Positions 17,253 through 25,422 of a stretch of 64,000 nucleotides of DNA are shown one piece after another (the stretch's first letter is position 1; each line of letters opens with the position of its first letter). The position numbers were made by a program, and so were the translations under genes. This stretch comes from Croceimicrobium sp965228705 (lineage in GTDB: Bacteria; Bacteroidota; Bacteroidia; Flavobacteriales; Schleiferiaceae). The stretch is taken from the NCBI RefSeq assembly GCF_965228705.1, contig NZ_OZ245832.1, positions 992,001-1,056,000 of the forward strand, given 5' to 3'. The notes below the pieces were generated by a model. The model was not told the origin of the DNA. It made no database searches and was given only the letters and a program-made list of their open reading frames with translations.

Positions 17253-18472
17253 AGAATTTAAGTATCATCCTATTCCTTTGTTTTAGCTGGACTGGCCATG
17301 CTCAAAGTTTAAAGGCCTATCAGCAAATAGCGGCAGAAAACAATCCTGGACTGCAAGCTCAATACAAGCAATTTGAGGCTTCACTGCAGAGGATTGTTCA
17401 AAGCAGCAGTTTACCTGATCCTCAACTAAGCATGGGGTATTTCCTGGTGCCTATTGAAACTCGAGTAGGTCCGCAACAGGCAAGGATTTCCCTAAGTCAA
17501 ATGTTTCCCTGGTTTGGAACCTTAAAGGCTAAAGAGAAAGTGGCCAGCCTTCAGGCGGAAGCTGAATATCAAAAATTTCTGGAGTTCCGAAATCAATTGT
17601 ATTATCAGGTTCAGGCTTCTTACTTCCCATTGTATGAGCAACAGAGAAGCTTATTGTTGGAAAAGGAAAATCAGCAATTGCTGCAAAGCTATAAAGCGCT
17701 CGCGACCTTGAAATTCCAAAACAATGAAGCCGCTTTGGTAGATGTTTTAAGGGTCGACATGCAACTCAAAAATTCTCAAACGCAAATTGAAATTTTGATA
17801 GCAGAGCAAAAAGCATTGGCCAGTCGGTTTAATCGACTTTTAAATCGGGCCGACAGCAGTTCAATTGAAATTCCGGATACTTTGATTTTTTCAACACTAA
17901 AACTCGATTACCGGCGGGATTCCCTTTTAGCAAATCAACCACGTCTTCGGGAATTAGAATTACATATTGAAGCCAGTGTAAGCGCTGTAAAAGTAGCGCG
18001 AAAGCAGGGCTTGCCCAATTTGGGTTTAGGGGTCGATTATATGTTCATTGGCACTTCCGACAATGCCATTAGCATGAGCGGGCAGGATGCTGTGATGCCC
18101 ATGCTCAGTATTTCACTGCCTATTTTCAGAGCAAAATATCAAGCAGCTGAAACAGAAGCTCAATTGAAACAAGAGGCCTATCAATTGCAAAAAGAAGAAT
18201 TGAGCAATCGCTTAAGTAGCTCTTATGAGCAAGCCTGGTTCAAGCTGCAAAAAGAAGCCGATTTAATGCGTTTATACCAGCAGCAAATCCAAATTTCTAA
18301 ACAGAGCTTAGAATTACTTTATACGGCTTATAGTAATTCAGGAAAAGACTTTGAAGAACTATTGCGCATGCAGCAGCAAATTTTGGATTATCAAAAAAAG
18401 CTTAGCAGCGCTCAGGCAGCCTACGGTATTGCCCTGGCCGAATTGGATTATCTAACCGCAAAATCTTTTTAA
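17249..18472 (+). CDS. TolC-family outer membrane channel (CusC/CzcC-like)
   Basis: A 407-residue protein with signal peptide MKNLSIILFLCFSWTGHAQS. The body has two repeats of long alpha-helical hairpins with short beta segments, e.g. SSLPDPQLSMGYFLVP and QGLPNLGLGVDYMF, the conserved strand regions of the family. It forms the outer-membrane exit duct of RND tripartite pumps. It overlaps the RND gene by four bases (ATGA), confirming operon structure, and is followed one base later by the P-ATPase gene. Confidence 0.88.
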   Translation: MKNLSIILFLCFSWTGHAQSLKAYQQIAAENNPGLQAQYKQFEASLQRIVQSSSLPDPQLSMGYFLVPIETRVGPQQARISLSQMFPWFGTLKAKEKVASLQAEAEYQKFLEFRNQLYYQVQASYFPLYEQQRSLLLEKENQQLLQSYKALATLKFQNNEAALVDVLRVDMQLKNSQTQIEILIAEQKALASRFNRLLNRADSSSIEIPDTLIFSTLKLDYRRDSLLANQPRLRELELHIEASVSAVKVARKQGLPNLGLGVDYMFIGTSDNAISMSGQDAVMPMLSISLPIFRAKYQAAETEAQLKQEAYQLQKEELSNRLSSSYEQAWFKLQKEADLMRLYQQQIQISKQSLELLYTAYSNSGKDFEELLRMQQQILDYQKKLSSAQAAYGIALAELDYLTAKSF

Positions 18473-18473
18473 A

Positions 18474-20501
18474 ATGCATTCACATCAGCAACATAGCGAT
18501 CATAAAGATCAAACAAAACCTACAAAACATGAGGGCCATAATGGTCATCATAATCATCACGCACATATGATTGAGGACTTCAAAAAGCGCTTTTGGATTT
18601 CCTTGATTCTCAGTCTGCCCATTTTGGTTTTAGCGCCCTTAATCCAATCTTGGCTTGGTTATACCTGGCAGTTTAAAGGCTCTAATTATGTGCAATTTGG
18701 CTTAGCTTCCCTCCTGTTCTTTTATGGTGGATGGCCCTTTCTAAAAGGCCTGGTGGATGAACTCAAAAAGAAATCACCAGGTATGATGACCCTTATAGCC
18801 CTGGCCATATCTGTAGCTTTTTTCTACAGCTCGGCAGTGGTTTTTGGTTTAAGTGGCAAATACTTCTTCTGGGAGTTGGCCAGCCTAATCGACATTATGC
18901 TTTTAGGGCATTGGATTGAAATGAAGTCAGTTATGGGCGCTTCTCGAGCTTTGGAAGAACTCGCACAAATGCTGCCCTCCACCGCCATTCGAATTACAGA
19001 ATCCGGGGATCAAGAAGAAGTGGCATTGGAAAACCTGGAAATCGATGATATAATTCTCATTCGTCCGGGTGATAGTATTCCGGCCGATGGAATTATCGTG
19101 GAAGGCGAAAGTCATGTAAATGAATCCATGTTAACCGGCGAATCCAAACCGGTGAGCAAGAAGAAAAAAGATGAAGTAATTGGCGGCTCTATTAATGATA
19201 ATGGGAGTTTGCGAGTGAAGGTGAAAAATACCGGTGAGAATTCCTACCTCTCCAAGGTGATTAGCATGGTAAGCAGGGCTCAGGAGACCAAATCCAAAAC
19301 CCAGAATCTTGCGAATCGGGCAGCAGCCTGGCTCTTTTATGTGGCTCTATTGGCGGGATTTAGCACTCTTTTCAGCTGGTTGGCATTGGGTAAGGATTTT
19401 GAGTATGCACTAGAGCGGATGGTGACAGTAATGATTATTTCCTGCCCTCATGCTCTGGGATTAGCCATTCCATTAGTATCGGCAATTTCCACCGCTGCCT
19501 CTGCCCAAAATGGATTATTGATTCGCAATCGAACTGCTTTTGAAAATGCCCGAAAACTTAGTATCGTACTCTTTGATAAAACCGGCACTTTAACACGAGG
19601 AGAATTTGGCTTAACCCGATTTGAAAGCCTTACGGAAAACCTGAACAAAAAGGAGATGCTAGGTTTGGCGGCAAGTGTAGAAAGCCAATCTGAACACCCG
19701 ATTGCCGCTGGAATTCTGCGTAAGGCCAAAGAGCTAGACCTAAAGCTTGATCAGGTTTCAAACTTCGAAAACCACAAAGGCAAAGGCATTTCCGCTCGAA
19801 TCAAAAATCAGAAGCTTAAAATTCTAAGTCCGGCAGCGCTGGCAGAACTAAATATTCAGATTCCGAATCAAGTAGAACAAAGTGATGAAGAAACTCTGGT
19901 TTTTGTTTTGGCAGATGATCAAATAATTGGTTTCATCGCTTTGGCGGATGAGATCCGTGATGAATCCTATGCGGCCATTCGCGGTTTGAAAGATCAAGGT
20001 TTAAAAGTGATGATGGCCACAGGTGATAATCAAAAACTGGCTAAGGCCGTCAGTGAAAAACTGGGCTTGGATCAATTTTATGCCGAAGTACTACCCGAAG
20101 ACAAACAAAGCATTGTAAAGGAACTTCAAGCTCGAAATGAAGTAGTAGCTATGACGGGTGATGGCGTAAATGATGCGCCGGCACTAGCCCAGGCCAATGT
20201 AGGTATTGCCATTGGATCAGGAACCGATGTTGCGGCAGAAACAGCAGATATTTTACTGGTAAACAGTAATCCTAAAGATATTTCGAAACTGATCCGTTTT
20301 GGCAAGGCTACCTATCGGAAAATGATGCAAAATCTGGTATGGGCTACGGCCTACAACCTTATTGCCCTTCCTCTAGCAGCCGGGGTACTGGTAAGCTTGG
20401 GCATCATTCTCAGTCCGGCTACCGGTGCCGTTTTGATGAGCCTCAGCACCGTAATTGTTGCCATCAATGCCCAATTATTAAAGAAACAAATACAAGATTA
20501 A
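18474..20501 (+). CDS. Copper-transporting P1B-type ATPase (CPH class, CopB-like), copy 2
   Basis: A 675-residue pump. The N-terminal 30 residues are His-rich (HSHQQHSDHKDQ and further HNGHHNHHAH). Motifs are MLTGES, CPH at 324-326, DKTGTLT with Asp368, SEHPIAAG and GDGVNDAPAL. It is closely similar to the protein at 6024 across the whole core (shared MIEDFKKRFW, GGWPFLKG, PGMMTLIA), so the two are paralogues or one was acquired. It lies between the channel and adaptor genes, so export from the cytosol to the periplasm is encoded within the trans-envelope pump operon. Confidence 0.93.
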   Translation: MHSHQQHSDHKDQTKPTKHEGHNGHHNHHAHMIEDFKKRFWISLILSLPILVLAPLIQSWLGYTWQFKGSNYVQFGLASLLFFYGGWPFLKGLVDELKKKSPGMMTLIALAISVAFFYSSAVVFGLSGKYFFWELASLIDIMLLGHWIEMKSVMGASRALEELAQMLPSTAIRITESGDQEEVALENLEIDDIILIRPGDSIPADGIIVEGESHVNESMLTGESKPVSKKKKDEVIGGSINDNGSLRVKVKNTGENSYLSKVISMVSRAQETKSKTQNLANRAAAWLFYVALLAGFSTLFSWLALGKDFEYALERMVTVMIISCPHALGLAIPLVSAISTAASAQNGLLIRNRTAFENARKLSIVLFDKTGTLTRGEFGLTRFESLTENLNKKEMLGLAASVESQSEHPIAAGILRKAKELDLKLDQVSNFENHKGKGISARIKNQKLKILSPAALAELNIQIPNQVEQSDEETLVFVLADDQIIGFIALADEIRDESYAAIRGLKDQGLKVMMATGDNQKLAKAVSEKLGLDQFYAEVLPEDKQSIVKELQARNEVVAMTGDGVNDAPALAQANVGIAIGSGTDVAAETADILLVNSNPKDISKLIRFGKATYRKMMQNLVWATAYNLIALPLAAGVLVSLGIILSPATGAVLMSLSTVIVAINAQLLKKQIQD

Positions 20502-20502
20502 G

Positions 20503-22281
20503 ATGAAAACGTTCAATAAATCCAGCCTCCTTTATGGCGGCCTTGCCCTAATTCTAGGTATAATCCTAGGAGGCCTCTTTTTTGGTGATTCTGATGTTGA
20601 TTTAGAAAGGCATGATCATTCCGAAAATGAGGAACAAACAACCGAATGGACCTGTTCCATGCATCCACAAATCCGTAAAAATGAGCCGGGTGACTGTCCT
20701 ATTTGTGGTATGGACCTGATTCCTCTTCAGGAGTCGAGTACTGATTTGGATCCAGAAACTATCCATATGTCGCCAAGAGCTTTGGAATTAGCTCAGGTTC
20801 AAACTCAAAAAATTGGCCTAGGAAAGGTTTTTAAAACAATTCGACTTAATGGTAAGCTTCAAGCCGATGAGAGACGAATCTATACCCAGGCCTCTCATAT
20901 TCCCGGTCGCATTGAAAAGTTAAATCTGAATTTTAAGGGAGAAGCCGTGCAAAAAGGACAGGTCATTGCTCATGTTTATTCCCCGGAACTTATCCAAGCA
21001 CAGAAAGAACTTTTTGAGGCTCGTAAATTGGAAAAAACGCAACCTGAGCTATTTAAGGCAGCACAGGAAAAATTGACTAATTGGAAACTAAGTAAAGCTC
21101 AAATTCAGAAGATTTTAAAGGCCGATCAGCCCATTGAAGAATTCCCGATTTTAGCGAATGTTTCAGGCTTTGTTGATGCCAAAGAGGTTCAGTTAGGTGA
21201 TTATGTGCAAAAAGGGCAAAGCTTATATCGCATTGCCAATTTATCTAATCTATGGTTGCTTTGGGATGTATACGAATCGGATTTAGTCTGGATAAAGGCG
21301 GGAGATTCCATCCAATATCAAATTGCCTCCTTGCCAGGTAAAGAATATCACGGGACCATCAGCTATATTGACCCGGTTATTGATCCAAAAACCAGAGTGG
21401 CCCAAGCCCGGGTAGAACAGAGTAACCCCCATAATCTTCTTAAACCGGAAATGTTTGCCAAAGGCTTGGTTAAGGCCAAAGATGCAAAATCAGACTCAGC
21501 CTTAATAGTTCCAAAAACAGCAGTGATGTGGACCGGAGAACGCTCAGTGGTTTATGTTATGTATAAATCAGATAATGGTCTAGACTTTAAAATGCGTGAG
21601 GTCTTGCTTGGCCCGGATTTAGGATCATCTTATGTCCTAATATCAGGTTTAGAGGCTGGTGAGGAAATTGCTGTGAACGGAACTTTTAGCATTGATGCCG
21701 CCGCGCAATTAGCAGGTAAGGCTAGTATGATGAACCCTGAGGGTGGTCAAGCCCATCAAGCTCATAATCATGGAACAATGGATATGCCGGAAATGAGTAG
21801 CAAAAGCCAAGAACCCCTAGATATCATGAACGAAGAATCCAGTACTCAAGCGATTGAAGAATTAATGTTGGGTTATTTTAAGTTGAAAGATGCCCTGGTA
21901 GCAGATAATTTGAAGCAAGCTCAAGAGGTCCTCAAAACCTTCTTAAAGGATCTTGAAGATGTGGATATGACCCAGTTTAAAGGAGCGGGGCATCAATTGT
22001 GGATGCAAGAATCAAGGAAAATGAAAGAAGGCCTAATGTCCATGGCCAATTCCAGAAACCTTGAAGAAATGAGAATACACTTTATAGAAGTTTCCAATTC
22101 GGCGGTGCAATTGGTCGAAAACTTTCCTCCTGTGCAAGGCTCATGGTACATTCAACATTGCCCAATGGCCGATGCCAATAATGGTGCCGATTGGTTAAGT
22201 AAGTCGAAAGAAATTCGCAACCCCTATTTTGGTGCATCTATGTTGACCTGCGGAGAAATAAGTAAAACCTTGAAAAACTAA
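20503..22281 (+). CDS. RND efflux periplasmic adaptor (CusB-like) with heavy-metal-binding domain and DUF3347
   Basis: A 592-residue membrane-anchored adaptor. Residues 7-29 are a membrane anchor; a His/Glu-rich linker follows. A heavy-metal-binding domain lies at about 49-75 (WTCSMHPQIR, CPICGMDLIPL). Next are the barrel-sandwich, helical hairpin and beta-barrel domains of HlyD/CusB proteins (about 95-400), then a His/Met-rich linker. A DUF3347-like helical domain at about 450-590 holds WYIQHCPMA and a late cysteine (MLTCGE). It bridges the RND pump and the channel and may pass periplasmic copper to the pump. It starts one base after the ATPase stop and is followed by a strong terminator. 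Confidence 0.9.
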   Translation: MKTFNKSSLLYGGLALILGIILGGLFFGDSDVDLERHDHSENEEQTTEWTCSMHPQIRKNEPGDCPICGMDLIPLQESSTDLDPETIHMSPRALELAQVQTQKIGLGKVFKTIRLNGKLQADERRIYTQASHIPGRIEKLNLNFKGEAVQKGQVIAHVYSPELIQAQKELFEARKLEKTQPELFKAAQEKLTNWKLSKAQIQKILKADQPIEEFPILANVSGFVDAKEVQLGDYVQKGQSLYRIANLSNLWLLWDVYESDLVWIKAGDSIQYQIASLPGKEYHGTISYIDPVIDPKTRVAQARVEQSNPHNLLKPEMFAKGLVKAKDAKSDSALIVPKTAVMWTGERSVVYVMYKSDNGLDFKMREVLLGPDLGSSYVLISGLEAGEEIAVNGTFSIDAAAQLAGKASMMNPEGGQAHQAHNHGTMDMPEMSSKSQEPLDIMNEESSTQAIEELMLGYFKLKDALVADNLKQAQEVLKTFLKDLEDVDMTQFKGAGHQLWMQESRKMKEGLMSMANSRNLEEMRIHFIEVSNSAVQLVENFPPVQGSWYIQHCPMADANNGADWLSKSKEIRNPYFGASMLTCGEISKTLKN

Positions 22282-22284
22282 ATG

Positions 22285-22331
22285 AAAAAGGCTAAATCCC
22301 AGTGACTGTTCCCAGGGATTTAGCCTTTTTT
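22285..22331 (+). terminator. Rho-independent terminator of the metal efflux operon
   Basis: The arms AAAAAGGCTAAATCCC (22285-22300) and GGGATTTAGCCTTTTT (22315-22330) pair perfectly around a 14-base loop, and the T run is part of the right arm. It lies 4 bases after the adaptor stop codon, and the A-rich left arm could also stop convergent transcription from the minus strand. Confidence 0.9.
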
Positions 22332-22364
22332 CAATCCAAATTCATAAAGCTTAGGTAAGTAAGT

Positions 22365-22760
22365 CTACCTGGGCTCCAGCAAACTTTCAACTTTAACAGT
22401 AGCGGCCCTAGCACGCTCACTGATCATCGAACCTAAATAGGGACTATCCGCATATTTCTGGCGATAAGCCTGATCAATAGCATTTAAAATAGCGCCATCT
22501 ACCTTTTCAAAAGCCACTAGGTATTCTTTACCAGCGGCTTTAATCTTACCGGCTTTTTGACTGATGGCAGATTGATACCAGCGAGATTTTATGCCATTGT
22601 AGGCTCGCACATAAAGACTATCATCTACCTGCACGACCCAAATCCAAGTTAAAGTGCCAAAAGTCTTACCGTCGGCACGATATGGAGCGATGTGGAAATC
22701 ATCCTTGGCGGCAATTTCAGCTACTTGCTCTGCTGTTAATGCTCCTTGATTACTATCCAT
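22365..22760 (-). CDS. DUF2255 family protein
   Basis: About 131 residues from the ATG at 22760 (MDSNQGALTAEQV), which lies one base after the cupin stop; an ATG at 22787 in the same frame would overlap the cupin gene by 26 bases. The segment HIAPYRADGKTFGTLTWIWV with VRAYNG and SRWYQS matches DUF2255, a small family of unknown function often found near oxidoreductases. It is the last gene of the decaying oxidoreductase operon. Confidence 0.8.
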   Translation of the reverse strand: MDSNQGALTAEQVAEIAAKDDFHIAPYRADGKTFGTLTWIWVVQVDDSLYVRAYNGIKSRWYQSAISQKAGKIKAAGKEYLVAFEKVDGAILNAIDQAYRQKYADSPYLGSMISERARAATVKVESLLEPR

Positions 22761-22761
22761 T

Positions 22762-23160
22762 TTAGGAGATATTATACTGTTCATCACTCACCTTCTCCAT
22801 CCAGGTAACAGCGCTATCGTTTACCTCTTCTTGGATAGCGATATGACTCATGGCCTTATTAGCGCTGGCACCGTGCCAATGCTTTTCTTCAGGTTCAAAC
22901 CACACCACATCTCCGGGGCGGATTTCTTCGAAAGGTCCTCCTTCGCGTTGCACCCAGCCCAAACCTGATACCGCGATTAAAGTTTGACCGGCCGGATGTG
23001 TATGCCAGGCAGTACGAGCACCGGCTTCGAAGGTCACCAAAGCACCGGAAGCATGCGTACTTTCCTGTTTTTGAAATAAGGGATCTAAACGAACCTGCCC
23101 ACTAAACCAATCTTTTGGCCCTTTAAGAGAAGGGATTTCCCCATTTTTAACAATCTGCAT
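22762..23160 (-). CDS. Cupin-domain protein (hydroxynitrile-lyase-like)
   Basis: A 132-residue single-domain cupin. Metal-ligand motif 1 is TAWHTHPAGQTLIAVSG (His-X-His ... Gln) and motif 2 is GDVVWFEPEEKHWHGAS (Glu/His/His). The N-terminal WFSGQVRLDPLF and the C-terminal SHIAIQE match the small bacterial manganese cupins grouped with (R)-selective hydroxynitrile lyases. The real substrate is unknown. It shares an operon with the aldo/keto reductase remnant upstream and DUF2255 downstream. Confidence 0.82.
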   Translation of the reverse strand: MQIVKNGEIPSLKGPKDWFSGQVRLDPLFQKQESTHASGALVTFEAGARTAWHTHPAGQTLIAVSGLGWVQREGGPFEEIRPGDVVWFEPEEKHWHGASANKAMSHIAIQEEVNDSAVTWMEKVSDEQYNIS

Positions 23161-23175
23161 AATCGAGTCCCTTTA

Positions 23176-24036
23176 TTATTGATAAACTGGGAATACACTA
23201 GCCTCACCGTAATCTTCGATTTTCTCCATTTTGCGTAAGCTCACCAGATCTTCCGCTGAAATTTGGAAATCCAAATCCGCATTATTAGCCATATGCGCTG
23301 GATTCGCCGTCTTAGGTAAAGGCAATAGACCTAATTGTAAACAATAGCGAATGGCTAATTGAGGAATGCTCACTCCGTATTTTTTGGCCATTGCAGCTAC
23401 TTCCTAATTTTTAAAGAGCTCTCCGTGACCAATGGGTGAATAAGCTTCTACCAAAATTCCTTGCTCTTTACAATAAGCAATCATATCCTCGGGAGTATTG
23501 CTGATATGGGCCAATACCTGATTTACCATAGGCTTAATTTCTGCGGAGCTTAAGATGTTTTCCAAATCCTCCTTCTGGAAATTGGAAACACCGATGGCTT
23601 TAACTTTTCCAGTTTTATAGGCAGCTTCCAAAGCTCTCCAGGCTTCACGATTTCCTTCGAAATAGCGGTCGGATCCTGAATATTCCGCCCAAGGTTTAGG
23701 ACTGTGAATAATCATCAAATCGATGTATTCCAGGCCCATCTTCTCAAGGGTCTCATCAATGGAAGCACTGGCAGTCTCGAAAGTCTTATGCTCTGCTGCC
23801 ACCTTACTGGTGATAAAGAGCTCCTCACGGGCAATACCGCTTTCTTTAATCCCCTTACCTACTCCGGCTTCATTTTGATAGGCCTGCGCGGTATCGATAT
23901 GGCGGTAGCCTAATTTCACGGCTTCTTTTACTGCTTCTACCACATCATCATCACTGATGAACCAGGTACCTAATCCTAATTTAGGGATTGAGATACCATT
24001 ACTCAACTTATAGCTTTCTTCTGCAATCATTTTCAA
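23176..24036 (-). pseudogene. Aldo/keto reductase interrupted by an in-frame TAG
   Basis: A single frame of 286 sense and nonsense codons matches a complete NADPH-dependent aldo/keto reductase. Visible motifs are GYRHIDTAQAYQNEAGVG (catalytic Asp and Tyr), ITSKV (catalytic Lys), MIIHSPKPW (His) and KAIGVSNF. After GHGELFKN a TAG stop (23406-23404) interrupts, and the same frame continues EVAAMAKKYGVSIPQLAIRY with the NADPH-binding C-terminus. One base change (for example GAG to TAG) explains the break. A truncated product of 210 residues would lack the cofactor-binding end. Unlike the other breaks, this is a substitution rather than a lost base. Confidence 0.85.
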
Positions 24037-24389
24037 TTGATTTTTAAATGTTTAATAAGTAGAGGCCTCAATTACATAGCGGTAGCGAGCCTCTTTGTTC
24101 ACTACCTTATCCCAGGCCTCATTTATTTGATCACCTGAGCTGATTACAATTTCTGGCAGTACACCCTTATCCGCACTAGCTTCACACAGGCTACTTAAGG
24201 CACAGCATTAAACGGAGAGGGAATGGTGTAATAACTGTAATCCAGACTCTTGGAATGGACAGCCAGGAGACGATTAAAAAATATTGGGACTGGAAATATC
24301 TGCCATCCTATTCATTTGAATATATGAGGCAAATTTAGGGGGCTAAGCCGCCAGGAGGTTAATAAAATTCAAACCGAAAATTATAGAAT
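24037..24389. other. 353-base region without an intact gene
   Basis: It contains the alcohol dehydrogenase remnant and the tandem AATTCAAACC repeat described separately. Nothing else was recognised. Confidence 0.6.
24052..24285 (-). pseudogene. Remnant of a zinc-type alcohol dehydrogenase (C-terminal part)
   Basis: No intact frame exists here, but the minus strand from about 24204 to 24052 reads CALSSLCEASADK, then GDQINEAWDKVVNKEARYRY and VIEAS, the typical C-terminus of NAD(P)-dependent zinc alcohol dehydrogenases. A second fragment in another frame (about 24285-24195) reads LLAVHSKSLDYSYYTIPSP, which resembles the segment normally lying about 60 residues earlier. The middle and the N-terminal two thirds are missing. 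It lies between the AraC gene and the aldo/keto reductase in the same orientation, as in intact Bacteroidota oxidoreductase operons. The second fragment is less certain. Confidence 0.6.
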
Positions 24390-24396
24390 TCAAACC
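24366..24396. promoter_or_regulatory. Tandem AATTCAAACC repeats, 21-bp period (candidate AraC operator)
   Basis: The 10-base word AATTCAAACC occurs at 24366-24375 and again at 24387-24396, a spacing of exactly two helical turns, the arrangement used by AraC-family activators. A nine-base copy (AATTCAAAC) is at 25275-25283, just upstream of the araC start. The downstream copy overlaps the end of the araC coding region, upstream of the oxidoreductase operon on the minus strand. Confidence 0.4.
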
Positions 24397-25259
24397 CTCA
24401 GCGCTTTGGGGGTTAAGCCCGTCTGCTTTTTGAAGAAATTATTGAAATAGCTTGGGTATTCAAATCCCAAAGCATAGGCTACTTCGCTAATATTCCAGTT
24501 CGTATGCTGCAATAAAGCCCGGGCTTCACCTATGATACGCTCCGATATATGAGCCGAGGTAGGCTTTCCGGTTATCTCCTTTACTGCACGATTGAGATAA
24601 TTTACGTGTACGGACAATTGTTCCGCATATTGCTGAGCCGTGGTAAGCAATAAAGGCTCATTTGGGCTTTCAATGGGGAATTGACGTTCTAATAATTCCA
24701 AAAAAACGGAAGTCAAACGAGAAGCCGCATTACCCTGCTGTATATAGTTCTCGGAAGGACTCATCTTTAAGGCCTCATGTAAAATCAGGTGGATGTAATT
24801 TCGGATCAGGTCATCCTTGAAAGAGTAGTCAGTTTGCTGTTCTTCAATGATTTTCTGAAAAATCCCATTTAAAAACTGCCTTTGACTTTCTTCGATCTTC
24901 AATACCGGAGTACCCCCCAATTTAAAGAGTGGAGACTGTAATAAGCTTTCGGAACGATCCGAAGCCTGGATAAACTCCTCCGAAAACAAACAGGTATAGC
25001 CTACATAATCGCGCGAAAGCGTTTCCCAGGAATAAGGAATATGAGGATTACCAAAGAATAGAATAGTCCCTTCATGTTCAAAACTACGGTCCGAATAATG
25101 AATACTACTCTTGCCGGTAGTCAGGCAAATTTTATAGAAGTCCTTGCGACTATACACGCGTGTAGCCCCACTATCCTCCTCTATTTGAAATGCCTTAAAA
25201 CCCTTTAACTTCAAGTCGCGGTTAAAGTCGGATACCTGACGTTCCGTTTTCTGATTCAT
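24390..25259 (-). CDS. AraC-family transcriptional regulator
   Basis: A 289-residue regulator. The N-terminal half (about 15-180) is a cupin-like sensing domain (e.g. FEHEGTILFFGNPHIPYSWE). The C-terminal domain has both helix-turn-helix units: QYAEQLSVHVNYLNRAVKE and ISEVAYALGFEYPSYFNNFF, followed by KKQTGLTPKALR. It sits directly upstream of, and in the same orientation as, the aldo/keto reductase, cupin and DUF2255 genes, so it is probably their regulator. The frame is intact although two of its presumed targets are broken. Confidence 0.9.
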   Translation of the reverse strand: MNQKTERQVSDFNRDLKLKGFKAFQIEEDSGATRVYSRKDFYKICLTTGKSSIHYSDRSFEHEGTILFFGNPHIPYSWETLSRDYVGYTCLFSEEFIQASDRSESLLQSPLFKLGGTPVLKIEESQRQFLNGIFQKIIEEQQTDYSFKDDLIRNYIHLILHEALKMSPSENYIQQGNAASRLTSVFLELLERQFPIESPNEPLLLTTAQQYAEQLSVHVNYLNRAVKEITGKPTSAHISERIIGEARALLQHTNWNISEVAYALGFEYPSYFNNFFKKQTGLTPKALRV

Positions 25260-25422
25260 GCCGCAAAATTAAGAAATTCAAACATGCTTAGAAAACGGAG
25301 CTATCGATTCTCTATCGACACTTTCTTACGAATTATAAGAAGCATTACTTACCTTCGGATTATTCTTTACCCTTATTTAATTCAGAGACTCTTTCGAGTG
25401 CTCAAGTGGTAAACAAGATAAA

